Part shown: piece after piece, positions 17,606-27,666 of the stretch
How positions within the stretch are numbered: the first letter of the stretch is position 1
Layout: each line of letters starts with the position of its first letter
NCBI RefSeq assembly: GCF_040529065.1
Contig: NZ_CP132343.1
Location: 2,852,001 to 2,916,000, forward strand
Direction: 5' to 3'
Length of the DNA: 64,000 nt
Origin: Xanthomonas sacchari
GTDB taxonomy: Bacteria; Pseudomonadota; Gammaproteobacteria; Xanthomonadales; Xanthomonadaceae
Notes under the pieces: generated by a model
Databases searched by the model: none
Told to the model about the DNA's origin: nothing
What the model saw: only the letters and a program-made list of their open reading frames with translations
Translations under genes and position numbers: made by a program

Positions 17606-19447
17606 ATGGATCTCCGCCCCTGTCCTCCGGCCAGGCTGGCCCTGTTCACCGCCCTGAGCGTGGTGGCGCTGGGCGCCTGTCAACGACAGGATGCGCCCGC
17701 ACCCGCGGCCCAGGCCGATGCGCCGGCCCCCGCCGCAGCGCCCGCACCTGCACCCTACGTCCCGCCCACCGCCGATCAGCTGTATCAACTGGTCGCGCCG
17801 ATCGCGCTGTTCCCGGACAAGCTGCTGGCGCAGACCCTGGCCGCCTCGGTGTATCCGGACCAGGTGATGTCCGCGCAGGACTGGCTGCGCAACAACCGCA
17901 CCCTGTCCGCCACCGACCGCCTGCAGGCGGCCGCGGCGCAGCCCTGGGATCCCAGCGTCAAGGCGCTGACCGCCTTCCCCGACGTGGTCGACCAGTTGGC
18001 CGGCAACGGCGACTGGACCCGCGCGCTGGGCGACGCCTACGCCCACGATCCCAACCAGGTGCTGGACGCGGTGCAGGTGATGCGCCAGCGCGCGCAGGCA
18101 CAGGGCCACCTGCGCAGTACCCCGCAGCAGCGCGTGCAGGTGGTGCAGCGCACCGTGGTGGAGCCGGCCCCGGCCTATGCCGACGCGGTGCCGCCGCCGA
18201 CCCGCACCATCGTGATCGAACCGGCGCAGCCGGACGTGGTCTACGTGCCCCGCTACGATCCCGACGTGGTCTACGGCGCACCGGTCAACGTCTATCGCGA
18301 GTACCGTTACCGCCCGCCGCGCCCCTACTACGACACCGGCGACCTGGTCACCGCCGGCATCATTTCGTTCGGCGTCGGCGTGCTGGTCGGCGATGCGCTC
18401 GAACATCACCACCACAGCGTGTTCGGCTGGCTGGAACCGGCGCCGCCGTGGCACAGCTGGGGCTGGAACAACTGGGGAGTGAACTGGAACGCGCCGCCGT
18501 CGGCACCGAACTACGTGGTCTACCGCAACAGCGTGTACGCGCCGCGCACCACCATCATCAACAACCACTACGACAACCGCAGCTACGTGCACAACGACTA
18601 CCGCGGTGCGCCACCGCCGGCCGCGCCGATGGGAGGTCCGGGCGGGCAGCAGGCCTTCGCTGGCGCGCGTGCGCCGGCGGGCGCCGCGATGGCCGCCGCG
18701 GCGATGGCGGCGCGTGCGCCGGCAGCTGCGTTCGGACCCGCGCGGGCCCAACCCCCGGCGATGCCGCAGACCATGCCGCATTTCACCAACCAGATGCTGC
18801 AGGCCGGCCGCCCGGTGGCAGCGATGCCACCGCCGGTGCAGCGCCTGCCAGCGCCGGGCACACCGGCAGCGATGACGGCCGTGCGCGACCAGCGTCTGCT
18901 ACCCGGTTTCGCCCAGCGTGCCGCCGCACCGCAACACAGCGTGGCGATGGCGCAGCCGAATGCACCACGCACGGCACCGTCGATGCCGGTCCCGCAGTTC
19001 CATGGCCGGCCGGTGCCGCAGGCGCTGACGCCCAACCAAGCGCCGCGCGAGGCCATCGCCAATCGCGGCATGCCGGAAGCGCGATTTGCGGAACCGCCGC
19101 GGCGCGGCGACCCGGGCATGCAGCCGTCCGGTTTCGCCCGCGAGATGGCACGCACGGAGCCGCCGCGCCAGGCACTGCCGAGCGAAGCCCCGCGCGCCCA
19201 GGCCTGGCATGCGCCGGCGCCCCAGCATGAGGCGCGCGCGCAGGAGATGCCGCGCGAGACCATGCGCGCGCCGATGCCGGAACCGCGCCAGGAGCAGCGT
19301 CAGGAACAGCACCAAGAACAGCGCGTGGCCCGGTTCTCCCCACCGCCGCGCATGCCCGAGCAGCGGCCGGCCGAGTCGCATCCGGCACAACGTCCGGCAC
19401 CCGCGCACCACGACGGGCACCACGATCACGACCATCACGAAAGCTGA
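17606..19447 (+). CDS. DUF3300 lipoprotein with long disordered tail
   Basis: A 613-residue protein. The lipoprotein signal ends VALGAC (Cys25), then an Ala/Pro linker, then the DUF3300 domain at about residues 50-250 (YQLVAPIALFPDKLL, YPDQVM, SVKALTAFPDVVDQL). The second half is low complexity: Pro, Ala, Met and Arg, then a Glu/Gln/Arg stretch, ending HHDGHHDHDHHES. That terminal His/Asp cluster could bind metal. GAGGTG precedes the chosen ATG at 17606. The domain's function is unknown. The zupT neighbour makes a metal link attractive but unproven. Confidence 0.82.
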   Translation: MDLRPCPPARLALFTALSVVALGACQRQDAPAPAAQADAPAPAAAPAPAPYVPPTADQLYQLVAPIALFPDKLLAQTLAASVYPDQVMSAQDWLRNNRTLSATDRLQAAAAQPWDPSVKALTAFPDVVDQLAGNGDWTRALGDAYAHDPNQVLDAVQVMRQRAQAQGHLRSTPQQRVQVVQRTVVEPAPAYADAVPPPTRTIVIEPAQPDVVYVPRYDPDVVYGAPVNVYREYRYRPPRPYYDTGDLVTAGIISFGVGVLVGDALEHHHHSVFGWLEPAPPWHSWGWNNWGVNWNAPPSAPNYVVYRNSVYAPRTTIINNHYDNRSYVHNDYRGAPPPAAPMGGPGGQQAFAGARAPAGAAMAAAAMAARAPAAAFGPARAQPPAMPQTMPHFTNQMLQAGRPVAAMPPPVQRLPAPGTPAAMTAVRDQRLLPGFAQRAAAPQHSVAMAQPNAPRTAPSMPVPQFHGRPVPQALTPNQAPREAIANRGMPEARFAEPPRRGDPGMQPSGFAREMARTEPPRQALPSEAPRAQAWHAPAPQHEARAQEMPRETMRAPMPEPRQEQRQEQHQEQRVARFSPPPRMPEQRPAESHPAQRPAPAHHDGHHDHDHHES

Positions 19448-19490
19448 GCGCAGCGCGGGGGCGGCAGCAGGCCGCTCCCGCGGGCCTGGC

Positions 19491-20480
19491 TCAGCCGAGG
19501 CGGTTCAGCGCCTCGGCCAGTTCGTCGGCCAGCGGTGCGTTCAATAGATAAGGTGTCTTGCCGTCGTCCAGGCTGAACTCCAGCGAGGCGGCATGCAGGA
19601 ACAGGCGCTTGAGCCCGATCTGCTCGCGCAGGCGCTTGTTGACCGCCGGATCGCCGTACTTATCGTCGCCGGCGACCGGATGCCCGAGATGCTGGGCATG
19701 CACGCGGATCTGATGGGTGCGGCCGGTCTCGATCCGTACCTCGCAATAGGAATGCCCGCCACGCCGCTCCAGCACCCGAAAGTGGCTCAGCGACGGCTTG
19801 CCGGCCGCGTTCACCTGCACGTGGCGCTCGCCGCCCTGGCGCAGGCCGATGTGCAGCGGCGCGTCCACGCTCATGGTGCCGTCGGGCATGCGCCCGACCA
19901 GCAGGGTCAGGTAGCGCTTGCTGATGCCGCGGCCCTGGACCCGGTCGTCCTCGCGCATCAGCGCCTGCAGTTCGGTCAGCGCCGAGCGCTTCTTGGCCAC
20001 GATCAGCAGCCCGGAGGTGTCGCGGTCGAGCCGGTGCACCAGCTCCAGCGACTGATTGGGACGTAGCGCACGCAGCGTCTCGATGGCGCCGAAACTGATC
20101 CCGCTGCCGCCGTGGCTGGCGACGCCGGATGGCTTGTTCAGCGCCAGCAGCCGCGCGTCCTCGTAGACGATCGCCGCCTCGAGCCGGGCCATGAACGCGT
20201 CCGGCGGCGCGCTCTTCTCGCCCTCCTCGGTCAGCCGCACCGGCGGGATGCGCACCTCGTCGCCGGCCTCGAGCTTGCGCTCGGCCTTGGTGCGGCCGCC
20301 GTTGACCCGCACCTGGCCGCTGCGCATCAGCTTGTAGATCAGGCTGCGCGGCGCGCCCTTGAGCTGGCCGAGCAGGAAATTGTCTACGCGCTGTCCGGCC
20401 CTGTCTTCCGGGACCTTGAGAATGCGCACCGCGCTGGTCGCGACATCGCGCAGCTTCGGAGGGATCGGGGGGGAAGTCAT
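19491..20480 (-). CDS. rluC: 23S rRNA pseudouridine synthase RluC
   Basis: Makes pseudouridines in 23S rRNA (E. coli positions 955, 2504 and 2580). A 329-residue RluA-family enzyme with an N-terminal S4 RNA-binding domain (VDNFLLGQLKG to VRVNGGRT) and the catalytic HRLDRDTSGLLI motif carrying the nucleophilic Asp. It is divergent from rne exactly as in E. coli and many gammaproteobacteria, which supports the RluC assignment over RluD. The end lies 43 bases from the convergent DUF3300 gene, with a GC-rich hairpin between them. Confidence 0.92.
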   Translation of the reverse strand: MTSPPIPPKLRDVATSAVRILKVPEDRAGQRVDNFLLGQLKGAPRSLIYKLMRSGQVRVNGGRTKAERKLEAGDEVRIPPVRLTEEGEKSAPPDAFMARLEAAIVYEDARLLALNKPSGVASHGGSGISFGAIETLRALRPNQSLELVHRLDRDTSGLLIVAKKRSALTELQALMREDDRVQGRGISKRYLTLLVGRMPDGTMSVDAPLHIGLRQGGERHVQVNAAGKPSLSHFRVLERRGGHSYCEVRIETGRTHQIRVHAQHLGHPVAGDDKYGDPAVNKRLREQIGLKRLFLHAASLEFSLDDGKTPYLLNAPLADELAEALNRLG

Positions 20481-20497
20481 CAGGCAGTTTATTCTGT

Positions 20498-20874
20498 TAC
20501 ACTCGGGGGGCGAGATAAGGGTTTGATTTCGTTGGAAGTTAGTTGAGGGCCAGAAGCCCGGCTTACGACGATTCCGGCACAGTGCGCGACCACCGCCCCC
20601 GGGGCGGCCATGTTAGCGGCTCACCGGCCTACCCGGCCATCGCCGGATGCCGCAAGCGTCCGCGCTGAACATGCCCCGTGCGGCGCCCAGCCTGGCTGGA
20701 GTCGCCGCCGGTCCTGAACCACCTAAAAGCAAAAAGCGCTCCCGCGGCTCGCCGTGGTGTCGTAGCGCTGGAAACCCAAGACGCCCACCCCGCGCCTGCG
20801 CGATGGGCGACGAAGCGTGACCAGAAGCGAAACCCCATGGCGTTCCGCGCGGTAGCAGCGCGAGGAACGCAACA
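20498..20874 (+). promoter_or_regulatory. rne promoter and long 5' leader (predicted)
   Basis: A TACACT -10-like hexamer (20498-20503) lies just upstream of rluC in the divergent space, which would give an untranslated leader of about 365 bases before rne. No good -35 is present. In E. coli the rne leader is similarly long (about 360 bases) and is itself cut by RNase E for autoregulation. The region has no protein-like frame and includes A-rich patches such as CTAAAAGCAAAAAGCG that could be single-stranded cleavage sites. Confidence 0.45.
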
Positions 20875-23800
20875 ATGAAGCGAATGCTGATCAACGCCAC
20901 GCAGGCAGAAGAACTGCGTGTGGCCATCGTGGACGGCCAGACCCTGTACGACATCGACATCGAGCAGCCGTCCAAGGAACAGAAGAAGTCCAACATCTAC
21001 AAGGGCCGCATCACCCGGCTCGAACCCTCGCTGGAAGCGGCCTTCGTCGAATACGGCGGCGAGCGCCACGGCTTCCTGCCGCTGAAGGAAATCTCCCGCG
21101 ATTACTTCCAGGCCGGCGTCGACCACAACAAGGCGACGATCCGCGAATTGCTGCGCGAGGGCCAGGAAGTCGTGGTGCAGGTGGACAAGGAAGAGCGCGG
21201 CAACAAGGGCGCGGCCCTGACCACGTTCATCTCCCTGGCCGGCCGCTACATGGTGCTGATGCCGAACTCGCCCAGCGCCGGCGGCGTCTCGCGCCGCATC
21301 GAGGGCGAGGACCGCGCCGCGCTGAAGGAAGCGCTGGACAAGCTGAACATCCCCGACGACATGGGCGTGATCATCCGCACCGCCGGCGTCGGCCGCGATG
21401 CCGAAGAGCTGCAGTGGGACCTGGACTACCTGCTGCAGGTATGGAAGTCGATCGCCGAGGCCGCCCTGGCCAAGCCGGCGCCGTTCCTGATCTACCAGGA
21501 ATCGCGGCTGATCATCCGCGCCCTGCGCGACTACCTGCGCGCCGACATCGGCGAGATCCTGGTCGACACCGAGGAGATGTACGGCGACGCCAAGGAGTTC
21601 ATGCAGCAGGTGATGCCGCAGAGCCTGCGCAAGCTCAAGCACTACACCGACGACATCCCGCTGTTCAACCGCTTCCAGATCGAGTCGCAGATCGAGGCCG
21701 CCTACGAGCGCAGCGTGCGCCTGCCCTCCGGCGGCTCGATCGTGGTCGACCAGACCGAGGCGCTGACCGCGGTGGACGTCAACTCCTCGCGCGCCACCAA
21801 GGGCAGCGACATCGAGGACACCGCGTTCCAGACCAACCTGGAGGCGGCCGAAGAGGTCGCGCGCCAGCTACGCCTGCGCGACCTCGGCGGCCTGGTGGTC
21901 ATCGACTTCATCGACATGGCCTCCAACAAGCACCAGCGCGAGGTCGAGAACCGCCTGCAGAACGCGCTCAAGTACGACCGCGCGCGGGTGCAGATCGGCC
22001 GTATCTCGCGCTTCGGCCTGCTGGAGATGAGCCGCCAGCGCCTGCGTCCGTCGCTGGGCGAATCCAGCCAGATCGTCTGCCCGCGCTGCGACGGCCACGG
22101 CCGCATGCGCAGCGTCGAGTCGCTGTCGCTGTCGATCATCCGCGTCGCCGAAGAGCACGCGATGAAGGAGAACACCGGGCAGGTGCTGGTGCAGGCCCCG
22201 GTGGAGATCGCCAACTACCTGCTCAACGAGAAGCGCCGCGCGCTCAGCGAGATCGAGAAGCGCCACGACGCGCCGATCGTGATCGTCGCCGACGAGCAAC
22301 TGCACACCCCGCACTACGAAGTGACCCGCCTGCGCGAGAACGAGCTGGGCGAGGAAAGCACCAAGCCCAGCTACCAGCGCGGCACCCCGCGCAAGCTGCC
22401 GGTGCACGCGCTGACCAAGGCGCAGCTGAACATCCCGGCGCCCGCGGTGACCAATGTGAAGCACTCGCAGCCGGCCCCGGTGCGCGAAGTGGTCGAGGAA
22501 CCGGTGGCGGCACCGGCTCCGACGCCGGTCGTCGCACCGGCCCCGGTCGCGCCGCCGGCCACCGGCGTGGTCGGCTGGCTGAAGCGCATCTTCGGCGCTG
22601 GCGACAGCCCGGCCCCCGCTCCGGCCGCCGCCGAGCCGGCCCAGCGCCAGCGCCCGCAGGACGGCAACCGCAACCGCAACGACCGTGGCGATCGCAACGA
22701 CCGTAACGCCCGCCGCGACGGCAACCGCAACGGCGGCCAGGGCGGCAATGCCGCACGCGGCATCGGCAACAACGGTGGCGGCAACGCGCGCCGCGACGAG
22801 CGCCGCGCCAGCAACGGTGGCGCCGCGCCCGCCGGGCAGCAGAACCAGCAGCCCAAGGCGCCGCGCAACGAGCAGGCCGCGCAGCAGGCCAAGCCGCAGC
22901 AGCAGCCGCAAACGCCGAAGCCGCCGAAGCAGCAGCAGCCGCAGAACCCGCCGCGCCAGCCGAAGCCGCAGCAGGAGCCGGTGCCGGCCGCCGCGCAGGG
23001 CGACAAGCCGCAGCGCCAGCCGCGCGCCGACGAGGCCGTCGCCAAGCAGCAGGCCGCGCCTGTCGCGACCGCTCCGGTGACGCCGGCGCAGGACGCCACC
23101 ACCCTGGCCGCCGCGGCGGTCGCCGGTGGCGCGATCGCCGCGACCCAGGAGCCGGCAGCGGCCGTCGAGGCCGCCACCCCGGCACCGGTGCAACCGGCAC
23201 CGGCCGCCGCCGCAGACAGCATCGACGCGCGCGAAAGCGCCGCGGAAACCGCGCAGGCCGTGCCCGCTGGCGAAGGCGCCGAGGGTGAGGACGGTACCGG
23301 CGACGCCGGCGGCCGCCGCCGTCGTGGCCGTCGCGGTGGCCGCCGCCGCCGCCGTGGCAATGGCGAAGCCGGCGCTGCCGGCGATGCCAGCGGGTTGGAC
23401 GATACCGACCTGGATGCCGGCGACAGCGACAGCGATGGCGAAAGCGCGCAGGCGCCGAGCCGCAGCCAGCCGGAGTTCGACTTCGACGACGACGCTGCCT
23501 CCGACGCGCCGGCGCCCAAGCCGCAGTCGCCCGTGCAGGAAAAGCGCGAGCCGCAGGAAAAGCGTGAGCCGCGTCGTGAGCGTCCGGCTGCTGTCAGTGC
23601 ACCAGCACCGACCGATGACGCAGCCCAGGCCCCCGCGCCGATCACCGCCGACCCCGTGCCTGCGCCGGCCACCGCACCGATGCAGCCGGCCGCTGCCGAT
23701 GCCGTGATCGCATCGCCTGCGCCGACTGCACCGACCGCTGCAGCGCAGGGCGTCAGCGCTGCCGCCGTGGCCCACGCCGATACCGTGGTGGCTGCGGCAC

Positions 23801-24420
23801 CGGCTCCGGTCGCCGCGACCACGCCGGTTGCGCAGGAGACTGTCGCCGCCGAGCGCGCGGCATCGCCATCCGAGCCTGCAAGCCCGGCCGTCGCGCCGGC
23901 TGCGCCGCAGCAGCCGCAGGCGGTCGCCACGTCAGTCGAGAAACCGACCGCCACCGCCGCCAAGGCACCGGTTGTGGAACCGGAGGCCGCGGATGCCACG
24001 GCGACGGTCGAGGATCCGGCGAGCGTGACTGCACCGGCGACGGCTACCGTCGCGCCGAGCGCGGCGCCGACGACCGCGCCCGCCGTTTCCGCGGAACCGC
24101 GTGCCGAGGAAACCGCGCCGGTCAAGCCGGCCTACGCGCCGGTGCAGACCACCCTGCTCGACGCCTTCGCCGAGGCACCGGCGCAGGTCTCGCAGAGTGG
24201 CGAAGCAGCGGCCGCGACGCCGACCGAGCCTGCATCGGCGCCCTCCGCGAACGACAGCAGCGCCGCGGTCGCCACGCCAGCCGCGCCGACGCAGGCGCAG
24301 GTCGCGGCTGCAGACGAGGCGGACAAGAAGGAACGTGCCGCCGCAGCTGCGCAGGCCACAACGCATGCGCCGCATGCCGCGGACAAGGCGGACGGCGACG
24401 AGCACAAGGATCGCGGCTGA
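20875..24420 (+). CDS. rne: Ribonuclease E
   Basis: Essential endoribonuclease and degradosome scaffold, 1181 residues. The catalytic half (to about residue 520) has the start [10 protein letters not shown], an S1 domain, and the 5' sensor. The two catalytic aspartates lie in [10 protein letters not shown] and VVIDFIDM, and the zinc-link CPRC is at about residues 402-405. A conserved WLKRIFG segment near residue 565 resembles the amphipathic membrane-binding helix of E. coli segment A. The rest is disordered: Arg/Asn-rich, Gln/Pro/Lys-rich, an Arg cluster ([14 protein letters not shown]), then Ala/Pro/Val-rich. Sequence-divergent tails are normal for this family and carry partner sites, which cannot be named here. 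Confidence 0.96.
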   Translation: MKRMLINATQAEELRVAIVDGQTLYDIDIEQPSKEQKKSNIYKGRITRLEPSLEAAFVEYGGERHGFLPLKEISRDYFQAGVDHNKATIRELLREGQEVVVQVDKEERGNKGAALTTFISLAGRYMVLMPNSPSAGGVSRRIEGEDRAALKEALDKLNIPDDMGVIIRTAGVGRDAEELQWDLDYLLQVWKSIAEAALAKPAPFLIYQESRLIIRALRDYLRADIGEILVDTEEMYGDAKEFMQQVMPQSLRKLKHYTDDIPLFNRFQIESQIEAAYERSVRLPSGGSIVVDQTEALTAVDVNSSRATKGSDIEDTAFQTNLEAAEEVARQLRLRDLGGLVVIDFIDMASNKHQREVENRLQNALKYDRARVQIGRISRFGLLEMSRQRLRPSLGESSQIVCPRCDGHGRMRSVESLSLSIIRVAEEHAMKENTGQVLVQAPVEIANYLLNEKRRALSEIEKRHDAPIVIVADEQLHTPHYEVTRLRENELGEESTKPSYQRGTPRKLPVHALTKAQLNIPAPAVTNVKHSQPAPVREVVEEPVAAPAPTPVVAPAPVAPPATGVVGWLKRIFGAGDSPAPAPAAAEPAQRQRPQDGNRNRNDRGDRNDRNARRDGNRNGGQGGNAARGIGNNGGGNARRDERRASNGGAAPAGQQNQQPKAPRNEQAAQQAKPQQQPQTPKPPKQQQPQNPPRQPKPQQEPVPAAAQGDKPQRQPRADEAVAKQQAAPVATAPVTPAQDATTLAAAAVAGGAIAATQEPAAAVEAATPAPVQPAPAAAADSIDARESAAETAQAVPAGEGAEGEDGTGDAGGRRRRGRRGGRRRRRGNGEAGAAGDASGLDDTDLDAGDSDSDGESAQAPSRSQPEFDFDDDAASDAPAPKPQSPVQEKREPQEKREPRRERPAAVSAPAPTDDAAQAPAPITADPVPAPATAPMQPAAADAVIASPAPTAPTAAAQGVSAAAVAHADTVVAAAPAPVAATTPVAQETVAAERAASPSEPASPAVAPAAPQQPQAVATSVEKPTATAAKAPVVEPEAADATATVEDPASVTAPATATVAPSAAPTTAPAVSAEPRAEETAPVKPAYAPVQTTLLDAFAEAPAQVSQSGEAAAATPTEPASAPSANDSSAAVATPAAPTQAQVAAADEADKKERAAAAAQATTHAPHAADKADGDEHKDRG

Positions 24421-24445
24421 TCCAAGCGCGTTCCGTTGCAGCATG

Positions 24446-24473
24446 AAAAAAGCGGCCTTCGGGCCGCTTTTTT
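24446..24473 (+). terminator. Rho-independent terminator of rne
   Basis: Stem AGCGGCC / GGCCGCT with a TTCG loop, preceded by a run of A and followed by TTTTTT. It begins 26 bases after the rne stop and could work in both directions. Confidence 0.92.
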
Positions 24474-24564
24474 CATGGTCGGTGCGCAGCGCGCGCAATG
24501 CGGTAGTTCAAGGCGATCGCCTGCATGGCGAGATCTTCAGCGCCTCCTGCTCGCTCTGCCATCC

Positions 24565-24631
24565 CGTAGGAGCGGCTTCAGCCGCGAGGCTTCACCGGTA
24601 ACGCCTCGTCGCGGCTGAAGCCGCTCCTACG
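24565..24631. repeat. REP palindrome, complete copy
   Basis: Complementary 23-base arms at 24565-24587 and 24609-24631 surround a 21-base loop. It is the same family as 13110-13174, with CTTCACCGG in the loop as in that copy. Confidence 0.92.
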
Positions 24632-24919
24632 AGACCGCGTGATGGGTGGCGCGTGAGATGCGTGGAAGGCGATCGACCGGAGTGTCATGAAGACGCACCA
24701 ACACAGGCGTGTCGGCGGGAGGCTCGCGCCAAGTCCTGGGCGATGCATGCGCGCACAGCGCGGCGCGCCTCCATCCACCGCGCTTGCGCCAAGCCATTCC
24801 ATGTAGGCCCAGCCATTCCAACCGCGACACTCGCGAATGCCATTCGTCGGCGAAGCCGGCGGACACATGGTCGCAGCCAATCCACATCGAACAGGCCTGC
24901 TCGTTCGCGCAAGCACAAC

Positions 24920-24943
24920 GCAAGAGCGGCCCGAAGGCCGCTC
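24920..24943 (-). terminator. Hairpin terminator of the response regulator gene
   Basis: Read leftward, GAGCGGCC - TTCG - GGCCGCTC is followed by TTGCGTTG. The stem is very stable with a UUCG loop, but the T tract is poor. It starts 26 bases after the stop codon. Confidence 0.6.
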
Positions 24944-24969
24944 CCATGCAGTCCGACCAGTCCCGGCGA

Positions 24970-25617
24970 TTAAAGCGGGTGCGCCGGATCCAGCAACCCG
25001 TATTGCGTGGCCAGGCGCGCCAGGGCGATGTTGTCCTGGATCCCGACCTTCTCGAACAGCCGCGCCTTGTGCGTGTTGACGGTCTTGGCGCTGAGGCTCA
25101 GGCGCTTGGCGATGTCTTCCTGGCGCAGGCCGCGGGTCAGCAGCAGGGCCACTTCCAGTTCACGCGGCGACAGCGCGTCGAACGGCGAACCTCCGCCCTC
25201 CAGATTGGCCAGCGCCAGGTTCTGCGCGATGTTGGCGCCGAGGTAGCGCTTGCCCATCGCCACGTCGCGCACCGCGCGCAGCAACTCCTGCGCGTCGCCG
25301 GCCTTGCCCACGTAGCCGGACGCACCGGCTTCCAGCAGGCGCTTGGGCAGCGGACCGTCTTCCAGCACCGAGACGATGATGACCTTGGTGCCGTGGTCGC
25401 CCTTGACGATGCGCTCGGTGACTTCCAGCCCGCTGACGCCGGGCATGTGCAGATCGCACAGGACGATGTCCGGCTTCAGCTGGCGGATCTGCGGGAGCGC
25501 ATTTTCGCCGCTGTCGGCCTCGCCGACGATTTCGATATCCGTTTGATTCGACAGGATCAGCTTCATGCCCGTGCGGACAAGAGCGTGATCATCGACCAGA
25601 AAAACCCTGATGGCCAT
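24970..25617 (-). CDS. gacA: GacA/UvrY-family response regulator
   Basis: A 215-residue two-component regulator. The receiver domain has the acidic pocket VDDH, phospho-acceptor Asp55 in VLCDLHMPG and Lys105 in GYVGK. The C-terminal LuxR-type helix-turn-helix has LSPRELEVALLLTRG and LSAKTVNTHKARLFEKVGI. The segment SPFDALSPREL and the tail LARLATQYGLLDP match GacA/UvrY closely, which elsewhere act with a BarA/GacS hybrid kinase to switch on Csr/Rsm small RNAs. No kinase is adjacent, as is usual for this family. ATG 25617 is used; a start five codons earlier is possible. The symbol rests on similarity only. Confidence 0.85.
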   Translation of the reverse strand: MAIRVFLVDDHALVRTGMKLILSNQTDIEIVGEADSGENALPQIRQLKPDIVLCDLHMPGVSGLEVTERIVKGDHGTKVIIVSVLEDGPLPKRLLEAGASGYVGKAGDAQELLRAVRDVAMGKRYLGANIAQNLALANLEGGGSPFDALSPRELEVALLLTRGLRQEDIAKRLSLSAKTVNTHKARLFEKVGIQDNIALARLATQYGLLDPAHPL

Positions 25618-26079
25618 CTCGTATAACCCCAACGCAGCGGATACCGCACCATCCAGCCTATCTGCGTGAATTATTCAGGGCAAGACGAATTCGTAGACAA
25701 ACGACGACGCTTCACGGGGTGCTCATTCACACCTCGCGAAACGTCATGATGTCGTCATCAAAACCCTGCCGAGCTTACTCAAGGCTCGGCACGCAGGGTC
25801 GAGTGACCTGCCTGCGCTTTCCTCGGAAGGCGCGCGACGGTCCCTGCGTCAGGCCGAGGCCAGTATGCTGGCGCGGAGGGGAAAGCGTTATCAGGACAAT
25901 CCTGATCTCACGTCAGAATTATCTGACCCTCGCCCTTCTCGCTCCCGGACACTCCCCACCGCGGATTCCCGGACAGAGCCGGCGAAATTTTCCGACAACC
26001 GGCTTGGGAAATGGCCGACGCGCGCCATCGCACTTAGTACGACCACGACGCGCTTGGCCGCCTGCTGCACACTGCCCGG
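25618..26079. other. Long divergent intergenic region
   Basis: About 460 bases between the divergent response-regulator and acetyltransferase genes, lower in GC than its surroundings near 25680-25790. It holds the twin dyads listed separately and the repeated words CCCGGACA and TCCGACA near 25945-26000. No open frame is convincing. It presumably contains both promoters and could encode a small RNA. Confidence 0.5.
25890..25927. promoter_or_regulatory. Two adjacent perfect dyads (possible operator or RNA hairpins)
   Basis: ATCAGGA-CAA-TCCTGAT (25890-25906) and GTCAGA-ATTA-TCTGAC (25912-25927) lie only 5 bases apart. Both share the half-site core TCAG/CTGA. Paired operators for one dimeric regulator, or two small RNA hairpins, are both possible. 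No known regulator consensus was recognised. Confidence 0.45.
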
Positions 26080-26547
26080 ATGAACATGATCCGCCCCTAC
26101 GTCACCCAGGACCACGCCGCCTGCCTGGCGCTGTTCGACAGCAACGTCCCGCAGTTCTTTGACCGCAGCGAACGCGCCGCCTTCGAGCGCTTCCTCGAAC
26201 AGGACGTCGGCACCTGGCACTATCTGGTCATCGTGCGCGCGGGCGCGGTCGTGGCCTGCGGCGGCCACGCGCTGAGCGCCGACGGCCGCGTCGCCAGCTT
26301 CGGCTGGGGCATGGTCGACCGCCTCCTGCACTGCCAGGGCCTGGGCCGCGCCTTGACCGAGGCACGGCTCGACGCCTGCCGGCGCAGCGCCGGCGTAACG
26401 CGGATCGAACTGGACACAAGCCAGCACACCCAGGCGTTCTACGCGCGCTTCGGCTTCGGCGTCGAACGCGTGATGGCCGACGGCTATGGCCCGGGGCTGG
26501 ACCGTTGGGACATGGCGCTGGACCTGGATCGCCTGCTCGCCTGCTGA
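26080..26547 (+). CDS. GNAT family N-acetyltransferase
   Basis: A 155-residue acetyltransferase. The acetyl-CoA site is visible as CQGLGRALTEARL (motif Q-x-x-G-x-G/A), followed by GVTRIELDTSQHTQAFYARFGF, the usual beta5-alpha5 end of a GNAT fold, and the FYxxFGF motif. Substrate unknown. ATG 26080 is taken; an internal ATG two codons later is equally possible. It is divergent from the response regulator across a long regulatory-looking gap and convergent with the hydrolase operon. Confidence 0.85.
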   Translation: MNMIRPYVTQDHAACLALFDSNVPQFFDRSERAAFERFLEQDVGTWHYLVIVRAGAVVACGGHALSADGRVASFGWGMVDRLLHCQGLGRALTEARLDACRRSAGVTRIELDTSQHTQAFYARFGFGVERVMADGYGPGLDRWDMALDLDRLLAC

Positions 26548-26742
26548 CTCGCCGCGGCCACCGGCATGCGCCAAGCTGCAGTGCGCTCGGCCATGGCGGC
26601 CCTTGGCCAGGACGAAAGCAGCAACATGCCCCGCTGCAGGCAAGGCCTGCGACCAGGACGAAAAAGCACACACGCAGGCGGCGCACTGCGCTCGGCGCAT
26701 CCGATCGATGCACTGATCGCCGCCGCCCCCACGCACACGCAC

Positions 26743-27666
26743 TCAGCCGCGCGCCACCGCGCAGATCGCCTCGATCAGCAGGCGCTCGCAGCCGCGCGGC
26801 AGATCATGGCCCATACCCGGCACGGGCAGATACCTGGCGCTGGGAATCGCGTGCGCCGTGTCCTCGCCACAGGCCGACAGGATCAAGGGATCGTCACTGC
26901 CGTGAACGACCAACGTGGGCGCGGCGATGGTGGCCAAGCGCGCGCGCCGATCGCCGGCCGTCGCGACAGCCGCCATCTGCCGTGCCGTGCCGCCCGTGCC
27001 ACGGCAACGCGCCAGTTCCTGCAGCAGCAGCTTGCGATGGGCTTGAGCATCGAACGGATACCGCCTGCCCGCGAGCCGGCGCGCGAACGCCAGACGCGCT
27101 CGCAGATAGCCGTCCAGATCGTGCGCGGGATCGGGTTCAGGCGCCGACATCAGCGCCATGACCTCCGGCGTCGCCTGTGGCAGCGCGGGGTTTCCCGTGC
27201 TCGACATGATCGAGGTGAGCGACAGCACCCGCTGCGGATAATCGCTTGCCAGTATCTGCGCGATCATGCCGCCCATCGAGCGTCCGACGATGTGCGCACG
27301 CGCCACGCCCAGCCCATCGAGCAGTCCGATCGCATCGCTGGCCATTGCGGCGAGCGTATACGGCGTCTCGGGCCGTCGCCCGGCCCGCAGTGCGGCGGCG
27401 AGTTCGGCGAAATCCGGCACTGCGCACGTGCTGAAGTGAGTGGAGGCTCCGGCATCACGGTTGTCGAAGCGGATGACGCGATAGCCCCTGGCTGCCAGCC
27501 GCGTGCAGAAGGAGCTGGTCCAACGAATCATCTGCGTCCCCAATCCGGAGATCAGCAGCACCGCCTCGGCATCGGCATCGGCATCGCCCACGCTGTCCCA
27601 GGCGATGTCGAGGCCTTCGACGCGTACGCGTTGTACGGTGCCGATCGCTCCAGCATCGCCGATCAT
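26743..27666 (-). CDS. Alpha/beta hydrolase
   Basis: A 307-residue serine hydrolase. Nucleophile elbow GRSMGG (Ser130), oxyanion LISGLGTQMIRW, acid in VVHGSDDPLI, and histidine in PGMGHDLP. The DNRDAG motif and overall pattern recall aclacinomycin methylesterase and 3-oxoadipate enol-lactonase-like esterases. The substrate is unknown. ATG 27666 is chosen because it forms an ATGA overlap with the upstream gene; an ATG four codons earlier (27678) is an alternative. Last gene of the three-gene operon. Confidence 0.86.
   Translation of the reverse strand: MIGDAGAIGTVQRVRVEGLDIAWDSVGDADADAEAVLLISGLGTQMIRWTSSFCTRLAARGYRVIRFDNRDAGASTHFSTCAVPDFAELAAALRAGRRPETPYTLAAMASDAIGLLDGLGVARAHIVGRSMGGMIAQILASDYPQRVLSLTSIMSSTGNPALPQATPEVMALMSAPEPDPAHDLDGYLRARLAFARRLAGRRYPFDAQAHRKLLLQELARCRGTGGTARQMAAVATAGDRRARLATIAAPTLVVHGSDDPLILSACGEDTAHAIPSARYLPVPGMGHDLPRGCERLLIEAICAVARG

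Larger units (their letters stand above)
24421..24969. other. Intergenic region, terminators and REP only
   Basis: About 550 bases between the rne and response-regulator 3' ends. It contains the rne terminator, one REP palindrome and a UUCG hairpin for the leftward gene (listed separately). Bases 24640-24915 show no credible gene or RNA. Confidence 0.6.

Noticed and set aside
17126-18781. A 551-codon minus-strand frame opposite zupT and the DUF3300 gene
   Set aside because: Arg/Gly/His-rich shadow with no motif; both plus-strand genes are well supported.
21868-24125. Long minus-strand frames opposite rne (about 585-635 codons)
   Set aside because: Shadows of the low-complexity rne tail; no start signals and only Ala/Gly/Arg-rich sequence.
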